The translations under genes were made by a program, and so were the position numbers. This document shows positions 54,201 to 59,999 of a stretch of DNA of 64,000 nt, one piece after another. Source of the DNA: Colocasia esculenta (taxonomy: Eukaryota; Streptophyta; Magnoliopsida; Alismatales; Araceae). Where the stretch lies: assembly GCA_014218235.1 (NCBI GenBank), contig CM024755.1, positions 34,244,713 through 34,308,712 of the forward strand, in the 5' to 3' direction. Below the pieces are notes generated by a model. The model was given only the letters and a program-made list of their open reading frames with translations, did no database searches and was not told the origin of the DNA. Positions within the stretch are counted from its first letter, which is position 1; every line of letters starts with the position of its first letter.

Positions 54201-56921
54201 CTTCTTTCTTTGCGACTCAGCACGAACACCCTTCAAGTGTTCAATCATGAGCCGCTTCACTTCAGCAGGCACGGATTTACAACCTTGGACATCTTGGTAC
54301 CCTGCAAGCCGCCCACCTGCAAGGTGCTTCTTGAGGCGGGAGACGCCCCCTCCTTGGCCCGTATGGCCGCAGTAGTTGCACTTGTAATTGTGCCTACTGC
54401 CTATTGCAGTCCCGTGCTGCCACCCAATGTCCTCACTAGCAGCTTTCTTCGGTGCCATCTACATAAAATAGTTATTCATTAAATTTCATCTAAAAAATAT
54501 ATTCTGATTTTTTTATAAATAAATTCAGAAATAAAAAATTAGATGAACATGGCCAAAAGTATGTGTAAGAAAGATAGATTCAAAGGAGAAATGGTGGAAA
54601 GTGAACATTAAACACTTACACCATCATGTTTGAATTATTTTGAATTTTTAAACAAATATTTTCAGAAATTCAAAATTAAAAGAAAAAGGGCAAATCTATG
54701 TGGAAAATTTTAAGATTGAAGAGAGAAATGGTGGAAAGTGAACATTAAACACTTACACCCTCATGTTTGAATTATTTGATTTTTTAAACAAATATTTTCA
54801 GAAATTCAAAATTACAAGAAAATGGGCAAATGTATGTGGAAAAATTCAAGATTGAAGAGAGAAATGTTGCAAGTGAACATTAACACTTGCAACATCATGG
54901 TTCTAAATTTTGATTTTTTAAAAATATAATTTCGTTGCAATTTCTGTTTATTTAAATAATTTCAGAAAATAAAAAATGGAAGAACATGGCCAAATTGTGG
55001 AAGAAATGTAGATTCAAAGGAGAAATGGTGGAAACTAAACATTAAACACTTGCTATATCATGTTTCAATTATTTTGATTTTTTTAAAAAATATTTTCAGA
55101 AATTCGAAAATAGGAGAAAATGGGTAAATCTATGTTAAAAAATGGAAGATTCAAGGGAGAAATGGTTGCAAGTGAACACTAATCACTTGCAACATCATCT
55201 CCCATGAATATACCTCCCATGAATCCCATCCATCAACAAAAAACAGAAAAAAATGGAAGATAGAATGAGACTTACCTTCAAAACAGTGAAAAAGATGAAG
55301 AGAGGGATGAGAGAAGCCCAAGAACACCTCCAAGCACCTTCCAATCCACCTAGGAAGCCTCCTTGGGTCTCCTAGAGTGTGGATCTGGCGTTTCCTTGAG
55401 AGAGAAGGGGGAAAAAGGGGGGAAAAGGGCTCTTGCGGCGTGGCTCCTGCGAATCGGGACTGCACAGTCTCGATTCGCAGGGCATCGGGGTTTCTTACGG
55501 GGCGGGGCGAAGCGGAGCGGGTCGGGCCGGGCGAATCGGGCCGGATCGAGGCGGATCCGGTCGATTCCCTGGCGGACGGCGGATCCAGGCGGATCACGCT
55601 TACGGGCCGGCGTCGATTCGCTCCGATGCGGGCGAATCGAGCCGATTCGCTCCGCCGTGCAAAACCATGCGTAAAACAAATAGTCATTACATTTTCGGAC
55701 ATTTTTTTTAATGTTGGTTTCACATACAAACAATTTCTAACAACACGTTAGACGCTGTAAGTTGCCTTGCTATGAAATACACATAGGTTGCAATTTTTAT
55801 TATTTTTATTATTTTTAAATAATTTCAGAAATTCAAAATTTGAAGAAAATGACCAAATCCATGTGAAAAAATTGTAGATTCATGGAAGAAATGGTTGCAA
55901 GTGAACACTAATCACTTGCAACATTATTTCCCATGAATACATTTCCTATCCATCAACAAAAAAAATCAAAACATGAAAGATACATGGTCGGTTATCTTGA
56001 AAACAGTGAAATAGGTGAAGAGAGGGATGAAAACAGCTCAAGAACGCCTCCAAGCACCTTCAAATCCACGTAGGAAGCCTCCTTACGTCTTTTGGAGTGT
56101 AGATCTGAGGTTCCTTGAGGGAAAAGGAGGAAAAATGGGAGAAACAAGGGCTTCCGTTGTCAAACCCTGCGAATCCCAATTCGCAAGGAGTCGATCGACA
56201 CTTAAGGTTGTCGACCATATCGGATCGTGGCGGATCCGGCGAAGCGAATCGGGTCGGATCGAATCGAACCCGATCTGCTCGAGTCGGCTGGTCTGCGGGC
56301 GAATCAAGCGAATCACGAATTGGGCTCGCCCTAATTCGATCCTATTCGGCCGAATCGGGCCGATTTGATCCGCCTTGCAAAACCTTGTATGATTGCTTTG
56401 CTTCTTATCACTATTCTGTGTTGATTTATGAGAAGTACTATACTGTCCCTTATTGGCATTTGGCAATATGGTTGGTACCTTAATCCTGAACTATGATTAA
56501 GATCAAGAGATGATCGATTCATTCTTAAAGCATTCTTACTCAGGTTCTCAACAAGGATTTTAACTTTTTGACTGACTTGTGAATTCAAGGAAGAATTAGA
56601 TGACATTATAAGATATGGATCCAAAGAGCTATTTGCTGATGAAGATGATGAATCTGGGAAAGCTCGCCAAATTCACTATGATGATGCTGCCATTGACAGG
56701 TACTTGTATTGATTTGAAATTCAATTTTGAAACTAATCTTTTCATTCTACAATCTATGTGTGATCTTGTAATACTTAGTTCCCAACAGATAGTTGTGTTG
56801 CTTTCGTGTATTTGAATATATTTTAATATCTGATCATAGGATACTCAATCGAGAACAACTTGAAGGAGATGGAACTTCCATCGAAGAGGAAGAGGATGAT
56901 GATTTTCTGAAGGCATTTAAG
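12037..56921 (+). CDS. PKL: PICKLE, CHD3-type ATP-dependent chromatin remodeller (5' part, 19 exons)
   Basis: Exons: 12037-12204, 17896-18033, 18117-18271, 18516-18677, 20553-20797, 20947-21042, 21185-21321, 21420-21635, 21992-22099, 33814-33864, 34607-34706, 36197-36339, 36413-36522, 37788-37926, 38061-38230, 38350-38416, 38495-38617, 56590-56699, 56840-56921. They total 2520 nt, or 840 codons with no stop, and every intron is GT-AG. The order is PHD finger, two chromodomains, SNF2 N-lobe and helicase C-lobe, colinear with Arabidopsis PKL from its first residues (MSSLVERLR) to FLKAFK. PKL is a nuclear remodeller linked to H3K27me3 homeostasis and repression of embryonic and seed genes. The downstream DUF1087/DUF1086 and CHDCT2 regions should follow past 64000. 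The gene looks functional. PKL and its close paralogue PKR2 are hard to tell apart without a tree. Confidence 0.95.
14511..14590. repeat. Two-copy tandem repeat in intron 1
   Basis: A 38 bp unit starting TCGCATGGCATGCCAGATG occurs at 14511-14548 and, identically, at 14553-14590, a period of 42 bp. Confidence 0.95.
15568..17016. mobile_element. Non-autonomous hAT element with GATCGG-rich ends (element D)
   Basis: The terminal inverted repeats are CATGGAAGGAAGAATCG on the left and CATGGAAGGCAGGATCG on the right, read inward. They are flanked by a perfect 8 bp TSD, CAACCATC (15560-15567 and 17017-17024). Both subterminal regions are dense in GATCGG/GATCCGATC words, as expected for hAT transposase-binding repeats. 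It has no transposase. An 831 bp fold-back element sits inside. Confidence 0.9.
15840..16670. mobile_element. Fold-back (long hairpin) element nested in hAT element D
   Basis: Left arm 15840-16274 and right arm 16278-16670 are inverted copies of each other around a 3 base loop (TCATGA cac TCATGA at the centre). The ends read CCTGAATATCATTTAAG and, inverted, CCTAAATACCATTTAAG. TTA occurs on both sides (15837-15839, 16671-16673), a possible 3 bp TSD. The left arm has a roughly 43 bp tandem duplication (about 16185-16268) that the right arm lacks. It has no coding capacity and the family is unassigned. Confidence 0.85.
17896..18677 (+). CDS. PKL: PKL exons 2-4: PHD finger and chromodomain 1
   Basis: Exon 2 (17896-18033, residues 57-102) is the PHD zinc finger with all eight ligands: C61, C64, C73, C76, H81, C84, C99, C102. 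Exons 3 (18117-18271) and 4 (18516-18677) encode chromodomain 1 around residues 110-175, with the signature KQYLVKWKGMSYLHCTW (residues 138-154) and W154 split across the exon junction. Introns 2 and 3 are 83 and 244 bp. Confidence 0.95.
18897..19122. mobile_element. 226 bp hAT MITE (element E)
   Basis: Ends are CATGGATTGCGGAATCGGA and, inverted from the right, CAAGGAATTTCGGATCGGA (14 of 19 match). A perfect 8 bp TSD GAAAGAAA flanks it (18889-18896 and 19123-19130). The interior is mostly GATCCGATC/GATCGGGATC words. Confidence 0.9.
20320..20530. repeat. 105 bp tandem duplication at the end of intron 4
   Basis: Two copies with a period of 105 bp share TGTTCTTTCATCACATTTTG (20331 and 20436) and ACAAAGTACTCCAAATAATA. 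The second copy ends about 22 bp before exon 5. Because 105 is divisible by three, both copies are open in the exon 5 frame, giving an uninterrupted frame from 20374 into the exon. Confidence 0.9.
20553..20797 (+). CDS. PKL: PKL exon 5: chromodomain 2
   Basis: Residues 208-289, plus the first base of codon 290. The signature EYFIKWKELSYDECSWE (residues 215-231) is that of the second chromodomain of PKL. A Lys/Gln-rich linker and the conserved FQQFEHSPDFLSGG lead into the ATPase. The codon at the 5' junction (AG|G, R208) is split. Confidence 0.95.
20947..22099 (+). CDS. PKL: PKL exons 6-9: SNF2 ATPase N-lobe
   Basis: Exons 20947-21042, 21185-21321, 21420-21635 and 21992-22099. They carry KLHPYQLEGLNFL (291-303), Walker A DEMGLGKT (317-324, with K323), APLSTLRNWEREF (motif Ia region), a basic insert KLKKKKKMK, LLTSYEMI (motif Ib/Ic), the Walker B-type box DEGH (442-445) and LTGTPLQ (469-475, motif III). 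DEGH instead of DEAH is normal for PKL proteins. The introns inside are 98-356 bp. Confidence 0.95.
23040..23236. mobile_element. One end of a hAT-like MITE (GCCTAGG family)
   Basis: Repeated words such as GCCTAGG, GCCTAAGC and GGCACCTGCCTGACC lead to the terminus CCTTGATAACTATG at 23236. Read inward this is CATAGTTATCAAGG, a terminus common in plant hAT MITEs. No left partner was found, so it is partial. Confidence 0.45.
23336..24060 (+). repeat. LTR fragment with GGAGGGACCCTCC array (LTR-1)
   Basis: Starts TGTTGGACCCCAAAATT (23336). A palindrome-rich block (23403-23640) leads to the TATA box CTATAAATACCCC at about 23655. Downstream DNA has repeated GTCGAGCNGGACTCCATGG units and the segment GGAGACTCTGCCCAATCGG (about 24007). 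This last segment recurs in the solo LTR at 24385-27087, so the two are related. The right border is approximate and no TSD was found, so it is probably truncated. Confidence 0.6.
23403..23640. repeat. GGAGGGACCCTCC-type palindrome array
   Basis: Alternating GGAGGGACC and CCCTCC words around CTCGGAG, CCCGGAGG and similar form repeated near-perfect palindromes with spacers such as CTCTAGATA and CGGATAGATCTCT. It lies directly upstream of the TATA box of LTR-1. Confidence 0.85.
24385..27087 (+). mobile_element. Solo LTR (2.7 kb) inserted in the hAT transposase
   Basis: Begins TGTTGGAACA and ends GTCCACA, flanked by a perfect 5 bp TSD GTCGG (24380-24384 and 27088-27092). Removing it restores the hAT reading across the junction. 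Inside are the CCATCGGTT array (24930-25400), a TATA box CTATAAAAGGC at about 25439, imperfect 75-80 bp repeats with GGAGACTCTGCCCAAGCGG (25880-26290) and several stem-loops near 26830-26955 such as TGTCTGTTTACAGACA. There is no internal coding region, so it is a solo LTR. The orientation is set by the TATA box. Confidence 0.88.
24930..25400. repeat. CCATCGGTTAGGGG / CCCCTAACCGATGG palindrome array
   Basis: More than twenty half-sites of CATCGGTTA and its complement TAACCGATG alternate in direction over about 470 bp, forming consecutive hairpins with C/G-rich loops. The array ends about 40 bp before the TATA box of the solo LTR. Confidence 0.95.
28075..28525 (+). repeat. LARD LTR, copy 1
   Basis: 451 bp with TG...CA ends, and a pyrimidine-rich 3' part (TCTTCTCCAAGCTCCCCCTC onward) shared by all three copies. 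Confidence 0.9.
29679..30366 (+). pseudogene. Unrecognised acidic ORF inside the LARD, one frameshift
   Basis: An open frame at 29679-30176 gives about 145 acidic residues (for example MVDQCSSVHWKLSEDPIW, DLRELRDMFATALQKTVYE, ESEIDDTWDPELFSL). The acidic reading continues in another frame after about 30115 (FEFTLEDFDVVWLDF) and runs to the polypurine tract, ending RGRIFSKWGR. It has no gag, protease, RT or integrase motif that I know. It could be a decayed capsid gene, a captured host fragment or the element's own protein. The long Pro/Ser-rich frame at 28362-29621 is low-complexity and I do not count it as a gene. Confidence 0.4.
30364..30822 (+). repeat. LARD LTR, copy 2
   Basis: 459 bp, following the polypurine tract. 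It ends CATCA at 30822 and is separated by only two bases from the next LTR. Confidence 0.88.
30825..31286 (+). repeat. LARD LTR, copy 3 (tandem extra copy)
   Basis: 462 bp starting TGACTGGGACCGTGAC. It carries a small local duplication (TTGACAATTGACATC, about 30891-30905) that the other copies lack. Confidence 0.88.
33814..36522 (+). CDS. PKL: PKL exons 10-13: ATPase end and inter-lobe region
   Basis: Exons 33814-33864, 34607-34706, 36197-36339 and 36413-36522 cover residues 476-609. They carry NNLDELFILMHFLDAGK, FKDINQEEQVARLHKMLAPH, LLRRVKKDVMKDLPPKKE and SKQKEFYKAILTRNY, and then LRKLCCHAYMMEGVEPE. The usual CxHPY motif has Ala at the Pro position here (A590). Introns 10-12 are 742, 1490 and 73 bp. 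Confidence 0.94.
34860..35490 (-). mobile_element. TRIM retrotransposon in intron 11
   Basis: Two ~200 bp direct repeats (34860-35054 and 35287-35490) start TGTGACGA(C/T)CCAAT on the + strand and end near TGTTACA. They flank a 232 bp interior. On the minus strand the interior begins with TGGTATTAGAGTCA (35271-35284), a Met tRNA-type primer-binding site, and ends with the purine tract AAGAGGGGTAAAT next to TGTAACA (35054). Size and signals fit a terminal-repeat retrotransposon in miniature. The right LTR end is eroded (TGTTAT) and no clean TSD is left. Confidence 0.85.
37166..37589 (+). mobile_element. TRIM retrotransposon in intron 13
   Basis: Two 164 bp LTRs (37166-37329 and 37426-37589) start TGTGTAGAG(G/A)TATTC and end CACGTCTCTT(C/T)A. 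The 96 bp interior starts with TTGGCGCCGTCTGTGGGAA (from 37330) and ends with the purine tract TGAGGGGGC (to 37425). A 5 bp TSD GTGTG flanks it (37161-37165, 37590-37594), though the target is GT-rich. The TGGCGCC primer site is the type used by Athila/Tat gypsy elements rather than the Met tRNA site usual in TRIMs. Confidence 0.88.
37788..38617 (+). CDS. PKL: PKL exons 14-17: helicase C-terminal lobe
   Basis: Exons 37788-37926, 38061-38230, 38350-38416 and 38495-38617 cover residues 610-776. They carry SGKMHLLDKMMVKLKEQGHR, LIYSQFQHMLDLLEDY (motif IV), YERIDGKISGAERQ, STRAGGLGINLATAD (692-706, motif V), DWNPHADLQAMARAHRLGQ (714-732, motif VI with the arginine fingers R726 and R729) and then RGTIEERMMQMTKKKMILEH. 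All helicase motifs are intact. The introns inside are 78-134 bp. Confidence 0.95.
39130..39590 (+). pseudogene. L1 LINE fragment (RT C-terminal region)
   Basis: The frame holding KTVIEKLEIIHHRLF, CKGL and then LGLNNIRDFNLALLGK matches the conserved region after the RT domain of plant L1 ORF2 (GGLGIRDLRDFNLALLGKW type). Stops and frameshifts are frequent. The borders are approximate. Confidence 0.6.
39880..40860. other. Promoter-like DNA inside hAT element F
   Basis: This segment lacks the GATCGG words of the element ends. It has two CACGTG G-boxes (about 40594 and 40637) and a TATATATAGTAC stretch near 40834. It looks like ordinary gene-flanking DNA rather than transposon DNA. The source cannot be named from this window. 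Confidence 0.4.
40950..41140. repeat. Cluster of strong hairpins at the right side of element F
   Basis: CGGGACTGTGCAGACAG is followed after four bases by CTGTCTGCGCAGTCCCG (about 40955-40992). CCACGGGAAGCGG and CCGCTTCCCGTGG are paired at a distance, as are CTAGTCGGGC and GCCCGACTAG, so the arms nest. Confidence 0.85.
41950..42150 (+). pseudogene. Small L1 LINE fragment
   Basis: The reading KKNGVGVRDLRLFNLAILSN matches the same post-RT region of L1 ORF2 as the fragment at 39130-39590. It is too short to say more. Confidence 0.5.
42200..44520. other. Repeat-like DNA without recognisable genes
   Basis: Contains a C-run and CA-run near 42905-42935, a G-run near 43125-43135 and internally similar stretches (GCGCAGAAACCTGCCTTTC at about 43575 and CACAGAAACCTGCGTTTTC at about 44370). 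It may be LTR or other TE DNA, but no ends or coding motifs were found. Confidence 0.35.
43412..43530. mobile_element. About 119 bp hAT MITE (element G)
   Basis: Left end CTGGAAGGTAGAATTGG and inverted right end ATGGAAGGCAGGATAGG match the ends of element D. The interior is only GATCGGGATTGGCC-type words. No clean 8 bp TSD was found, so the exact ends are uncertain. Confidence 0.6.
44683..45470 (+). pseudogene. L1 LINE fragment (ORF2 3' end and 3' UTR)
   Basis: RWIWRWTPNEFFRVKSAYGF, then a broken-frame LKVRILMWGVFHCKLCL and CSLCDEEETGP, correspond to the zinc-knuckle-type end of plant L1 ORF2. Sequence to about 45470 resembles an L1 3' UTR. No poly-A or TSD was identified. Confidence 0.65.
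46280..50188 (-). pseudogene. hAT transposase of element A, with long C-terminal tail
   Basis: Minus-strand pieces give a BED-type zinc finger (NYKCNYCGHTGQGGG, with LKKHLAGG, 50000-50188), then after frame breaks MMCDGWSGTTKSSLINFLVY and VVTDNGSAYKKAGEEL (48704-49294, DUF659-type region with catalytic Asp residues). The C-terminal dimerisation block SGCERNWSTF with HTKVRNRLSHMRLD lies at 47488-48006. A tail exon starting GGANFDDDVDFERLM and rich in Gly, Ser, Tyr and acidic residues follows (46280-47445). Multiple frameshifts make it inactive. Element B is inserted 9 bp upstream of its ATG. Confidence 0.88.
50611..54458 (-). pseudogene. hAT transposase of element B, multi-exon, one clear frameshift
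   Basis: Minus strand. Exon 1 (from 54458) has a BED-type zinc finger (YKCNYCGHTGQGGG) and runs to LMCDGWSGTTKSSLINF, VVTDNGSAYKKAGEEL and YWTPCAAHCVDLMLKEIG. A single-base loss near 53290 compared with element A shifts the frame; the reading resumes as VVEAGQKITRYIYNHH and continues to DLHMAG with a GT donor (52805). A short exon encodes AYYLHPAYHYAFELSYEDH (about 52605-52725). The next has SGCERNWSTFALIHTKVRNR (dimerisation, 51840-52395). The last exon (50611 to about 51745, joined GT-AG) is a Gly/Ser/Tyr-rich tail ending YDPYQQGYWGY. Domain order fits BED-hAT transposases. The frameshift makes activity unlikely. Confidence 0.9.
54587..55200. repeat. About 135 bp tandem repeats in the leader of element B
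   Basis: Five imperfect units begin GAAATGGTGGAAAGTGAAC or close variants (about 54587, 54725, 54860, 55022, 55158). Units include a small inverted repeat (TTGCAAGTG ... CACTTGCAA in the last one). A further copy lies in the leader of element A at about 55885. Confidence 0.85.
56590..56921 (+). CDS. PKL: PKL exons 18-19: region after the helicase lobe
   Basis: Exons 56590-56699 and 56840-56921 (residues 777-840) carry EELDDIIRYGSKELFADEDD, then ARQIHYDDAAIDRILNRE and an acidic run EEEEDDDFLKAFK. This is the start of the DUF1087-type region of PKL. Exon 19 ends in phase 0 with donor GTTGTG. The next exon would be expected to begin with VANFEYI, which I cannot find before 64000. Confidence 0.92.
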
Positions 56922-57644
56922 GTTGTGCATTCATCAAGAACTCTATTTCTTAACTGTTGTGACCTTTTGTTACCTAGACTTAAAATAAGTGATTTTTTTT
57001 TTTCAAAGGCTGGCAAGTCACAGTGTTTGCAATGATTACATGGCTTCAAAGTCTTGGATGTCACAAATGCTATTAGAAAAATGCAATGCTGCAACTCCAG
57101 AGGACTTTCATTGTTTAGGAGCTTGCTTTTTTGGGTCATAATGATTCTAGATAATGCTCTGCAGGTATCTGACCTCCATTTGGGTGATTCTAGCATGCCT
57201 ATTGACTGATTAGCTATACTCTAGTATGCAATGTGTAGCTCAACAAACTGACATAAATCTTGCAACAATTTCTTACCTGATTCTGTGTGTGGAGAGAAAG
57301 TGCAGCCCTTACCACCTATTGCTGTGGAGATGGCTTTGTCTCTTTTGCGTCTGAGTCTATAGAGAGTGTGTGTGAGTTTTGAGGAGGAGAGTGACTCTAG
57401 TTTGGGTTGCTAACTGTTGTTGTCAGACATGGAGACTGCAGTGGCGTCATCCAGCAGTCACTGATGCCTGACGGTGGCTTTGGCTGGTGAGGCAGGGGAG
57501 GTAAGGAGAACAGTATTCCAGGTCGGGCCATGGGGAGGGTGAGATGGGACTCTTATCCTGTTTAAATAGCCCGATTCGTTCCAGTGGCGACATTTAGTTG
57601 CTCAGTCTCCTTAGCACCTATCCAATGTGACTTAGTGGCATCTT

Positions 57645-58041
57645 GGTCGGGCAGGCTCATATGTGTGTAGCAGAGACGAGGATGCTGAGACCTGAGAGGG
57701 ATATGTGGTAAGACTAAGAAACACAAGATTAGGAATGAGTGTTTCCATGAGGACTTGAGGATAGCTCCAATTGATAGAAAAATGAGGTAAAATAGACTTA
57801 TGTAGTTTGGACATGTGTACGCCCTAACGCGGCGCCGATTAAAAGATGTGATCAAATCTTAGTGGATGTCAGTAAAAGAGTTAGGGAAGGCCTAAAATGA
57901 GATGGTGCGATGTTATTAGGAAGGACTTAAAACTTCTTGAGTTTAAACACAAATATAGCACTTGACAAAAATCTTTACCGGAAAAGGATTCATGTAGCCG
58001 ACCCTAAATAATGGGATAAGGTTCTGATGATGATGATGATA
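57645..58041 (+). pseudogene. RTE-clade LINE remnant, 3' end
   Basis: The frame reading IRNECFHEDLRIAPIDRKMR, then NRLM, FGHVY and, near the end, KGFM and PTLNNGIRF, follows the conserved C-terminal end of plant RTE ORFs (IRNE, APIEDKMRENRLRWFGHV, RIHVADP). It has many stops. The element ends in a TGA microsatellite (TGATGATGATGATGAT, about 58026-58041), as RTE elements do, instead of poly-A. Confidence 0.75.
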
Positions 58042-59020
58042 TTTGCCTTGACAATGGTGGCTCAGATTCAGTATGGATGTAGCATGTCTATGGTCCCATA
58101 TTAAATCTGATAATGGAATCTCTGTCTAGCCTTTTGAGTTCCAAGAATAATTTTTTGGATACTTCTGTCAACATAGTAAAAACTAAAAACTGATGAACTT
58201 TAGAAATCATTTCTTGTGATCTAGCGATTTCCATATAGATCCATGTGACTGCAATGATGTTGAATACCACCTGGGAATCAACAGCAGGCTCTAAAATGAA
58301 TTGATGTGGTTAAAAGACATCTGAAAATTCTACCTCTTAAAGAAGGTAATTTTGCAAATACGTCTCCATGGTCTAGCTTAATTGTGAAAGAGGAGGGGCA
58401 CCTGCTTCCTCCAGAAGGGCCACTATGCCCAGTGTGTCTGCACTGGCACCCACATCTACCTCGCCACGTAGGTGCACCTGATTCCCTCCCATTCATCTGC
58501 AACAACCCAACCCCTTAGGCATCCCTGGTGGATGGATCTTCCCTCGTTTAACAGTTTTGTGGTCCTGGTGGTCAGGTGGTGTAATCCTATCTGGCAGTGG
58601 CAACTGTCCCCAGCTTGGATGTGGAGAGATATAGGTGGGATAAGGGGAATTTCTAAGGATATTTAGGACTTTTTCCTTCTTATGGAGTATTCTTAAAAAG
58701 TGTTTTCTTTTTCCGGATGTTCGTTAAATACAGGCTATGTTAGAGTCAAACAATTGATGGTGGCGAGTTCTTTGACATGATTATAATTACAGGAATAGTT
58801 TATAACTGGATTAGATTATGTGGACTTAATAAAGAATGTTCCTTCTTTCAGAAAGAACAATCTTGATTACCCTTGCATGGCCAAGAGAAGTCCTCTCCTT
58901 CAGTCCTCCTCCTTCCTCCACCCAGACCTGTATGCTGGTTTCCTCTTTCTATCTGGTCTCCTCCTTCCTTGGATGATATGAAAGCAGCTTTACCATCAAC
59001 CATCAGCCTCACAGCAGCAG

Positions 59021-59220
59021 CTAATGTGAGTTCCACTGTATCTCCTCTTTTTGGTTGTTTGGGGGGTTAATTGATTCACACTCTCTTGGTGTGTGCTTGG
59101 TTGTATAGGTGTTCTGGGGGCTGCTCCTTTTTGGGTTTTGACCCACCTATATATGTACATTCTTCCTTTCGTTTAATATATTCGTGATACTACCCACTTT
59201 CCACCAAAAAAAAAGAAAAA
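59021..59220 (+). mobile_element. 200 bp 5'-truncated L1 LINE tail with TSD
   Basis: Flanked by ATCAGCCTCACAGCAGCAG (59002-59020) and ATCAACCTCACAGCAGCAG (59221-59239), a 19 bp TSD with one mismatch. The insert ends in an L1-type 3' UTR (TTTAATATATTCGTG, CCCACTTTCC) and an A-rich tail, and is 5'-truncated, as expected from target-primed reverse transcription. Confidence 0.88.
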
Positions 59221-59999
59221 ATCAACCTCACAGCAGCAGAGTGTGGAGATGACATCATCATTGGCTACCTGCGTGACTTCTTGCAACACTGTCAGAACCT
59301 GTCTTCTTTCCTGATAGTGTGCTGCTGCTGATGCCATCTCTCTGTTTCTTCTTCGTCTCCCTCTTCCTCCTCCTTGTGACATGAGAAAACAACAAGATCA
59401 CTAGCAACCACCACTGCCCCCACAGAAATAACAGAGGGGTGCAGCCAAAGCCATTGAAGTCAGTTGCTGACCACCTCACTAGCCTCTTGCATCCCATCTA
59501 GTCTTAGGGCCACATCCTCTACTTCCCTTCCCTCCTCCTCCACTTTGGACACTGGAGCTACTAGTCTCTTTTCCTGATGTTGGCACCATCTTCCAACCTC
59601 AACCACGACCTTGTTTGAATCTCTCTTGAGACCACATCTTGTGGGAGGGTTGGCACAGCTGCTTCAGCTGGTCATTGCTGGAGCTTTCAGGTGTTGCAGT
59701 AGCTACTCAGCTTCTAGACAAGACAATTTCTTTCTCCTACTTGTCAATTCTGTAGCATGTTTGCAATTTGCAGAAAATATTGATCAAGTACACACTGCTT
59801 TTGGTCTGTGGAAAGTATTATGCAAGATTCTTCCATCTGGTGCCCAAAACTTGTTTGTCTACTTGGCCTGTTCATTATTGAGAATGGGGAGAAAGGAGCA
59901 TCTACTTTGATCGTCTCCTGACTTTGTTCTGGTCCATATAATGAGAGAAATCAATGGATATTTAATTCTAAATTTATTTGAGCTTTTATCATCTTACAG

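Larger units (their letters stand above)
50205..55669 (-). mobile_element. hAT transposon (element B), 5.5 kb, inserted in element A
   Basis: Ends are CATGGTTTGCTGGTGCG and, inverted from the right, CATGGTTTTGCACGGCG. A perfect 8 bp TSD CGTAAAAC lies at 50197-50204 and 55670-55677. CGAATCGG/GATTCGCC words cluster in both subterminal regions (50215-50310 and 55440-55660). It carries a multi-exon transposase on the minus strand. Its leader has about 135 bp tandem repeats. Confidence 0.95.
45910..56387 (-). mobile_element. Autonomous-type hAT transposon (element A), degenerate, with element B inside
   Basis: The left subterminal cluster (45930-46070) and 3' flank match those of element B. The right part resumes at 55678 after B and ends with the inverted repeat CAAGGTTTTGCAAGGCGG (read inward, 56387). 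CGAATCGG words mark both ends. The left terminus is eroded; the possible TSD pair TCATATTG (45903-45910) and TATGATTG (56388-56395) matches at only 5 of 8. Confidence 0.75.
38618..56589 (+). other. PKL intron 17 (18.0 kb), TE nest
   Basis: Lies between SQTVNQ and EELDDIIRYGSKELF, both highly conserved, so the exons on either side clearly belong together. It contains three L1 fragments, hAT elements A, B, F and G, and unassigned repeat-like DNA. I recognise nothing in 38618-39130 and 45470-45905, apart from tRNA-like words near 45840-45890. Confidence 0.92.

Noticed and set aside
56922..57035. Read-through of PKL exon 19 (AFKVVHSSRTLF)
   Set aside because: The conserved continuation is AFKVANFEY. 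The GT at 56922 is a valid donor in phase 0 and the read-through soon hits stops.
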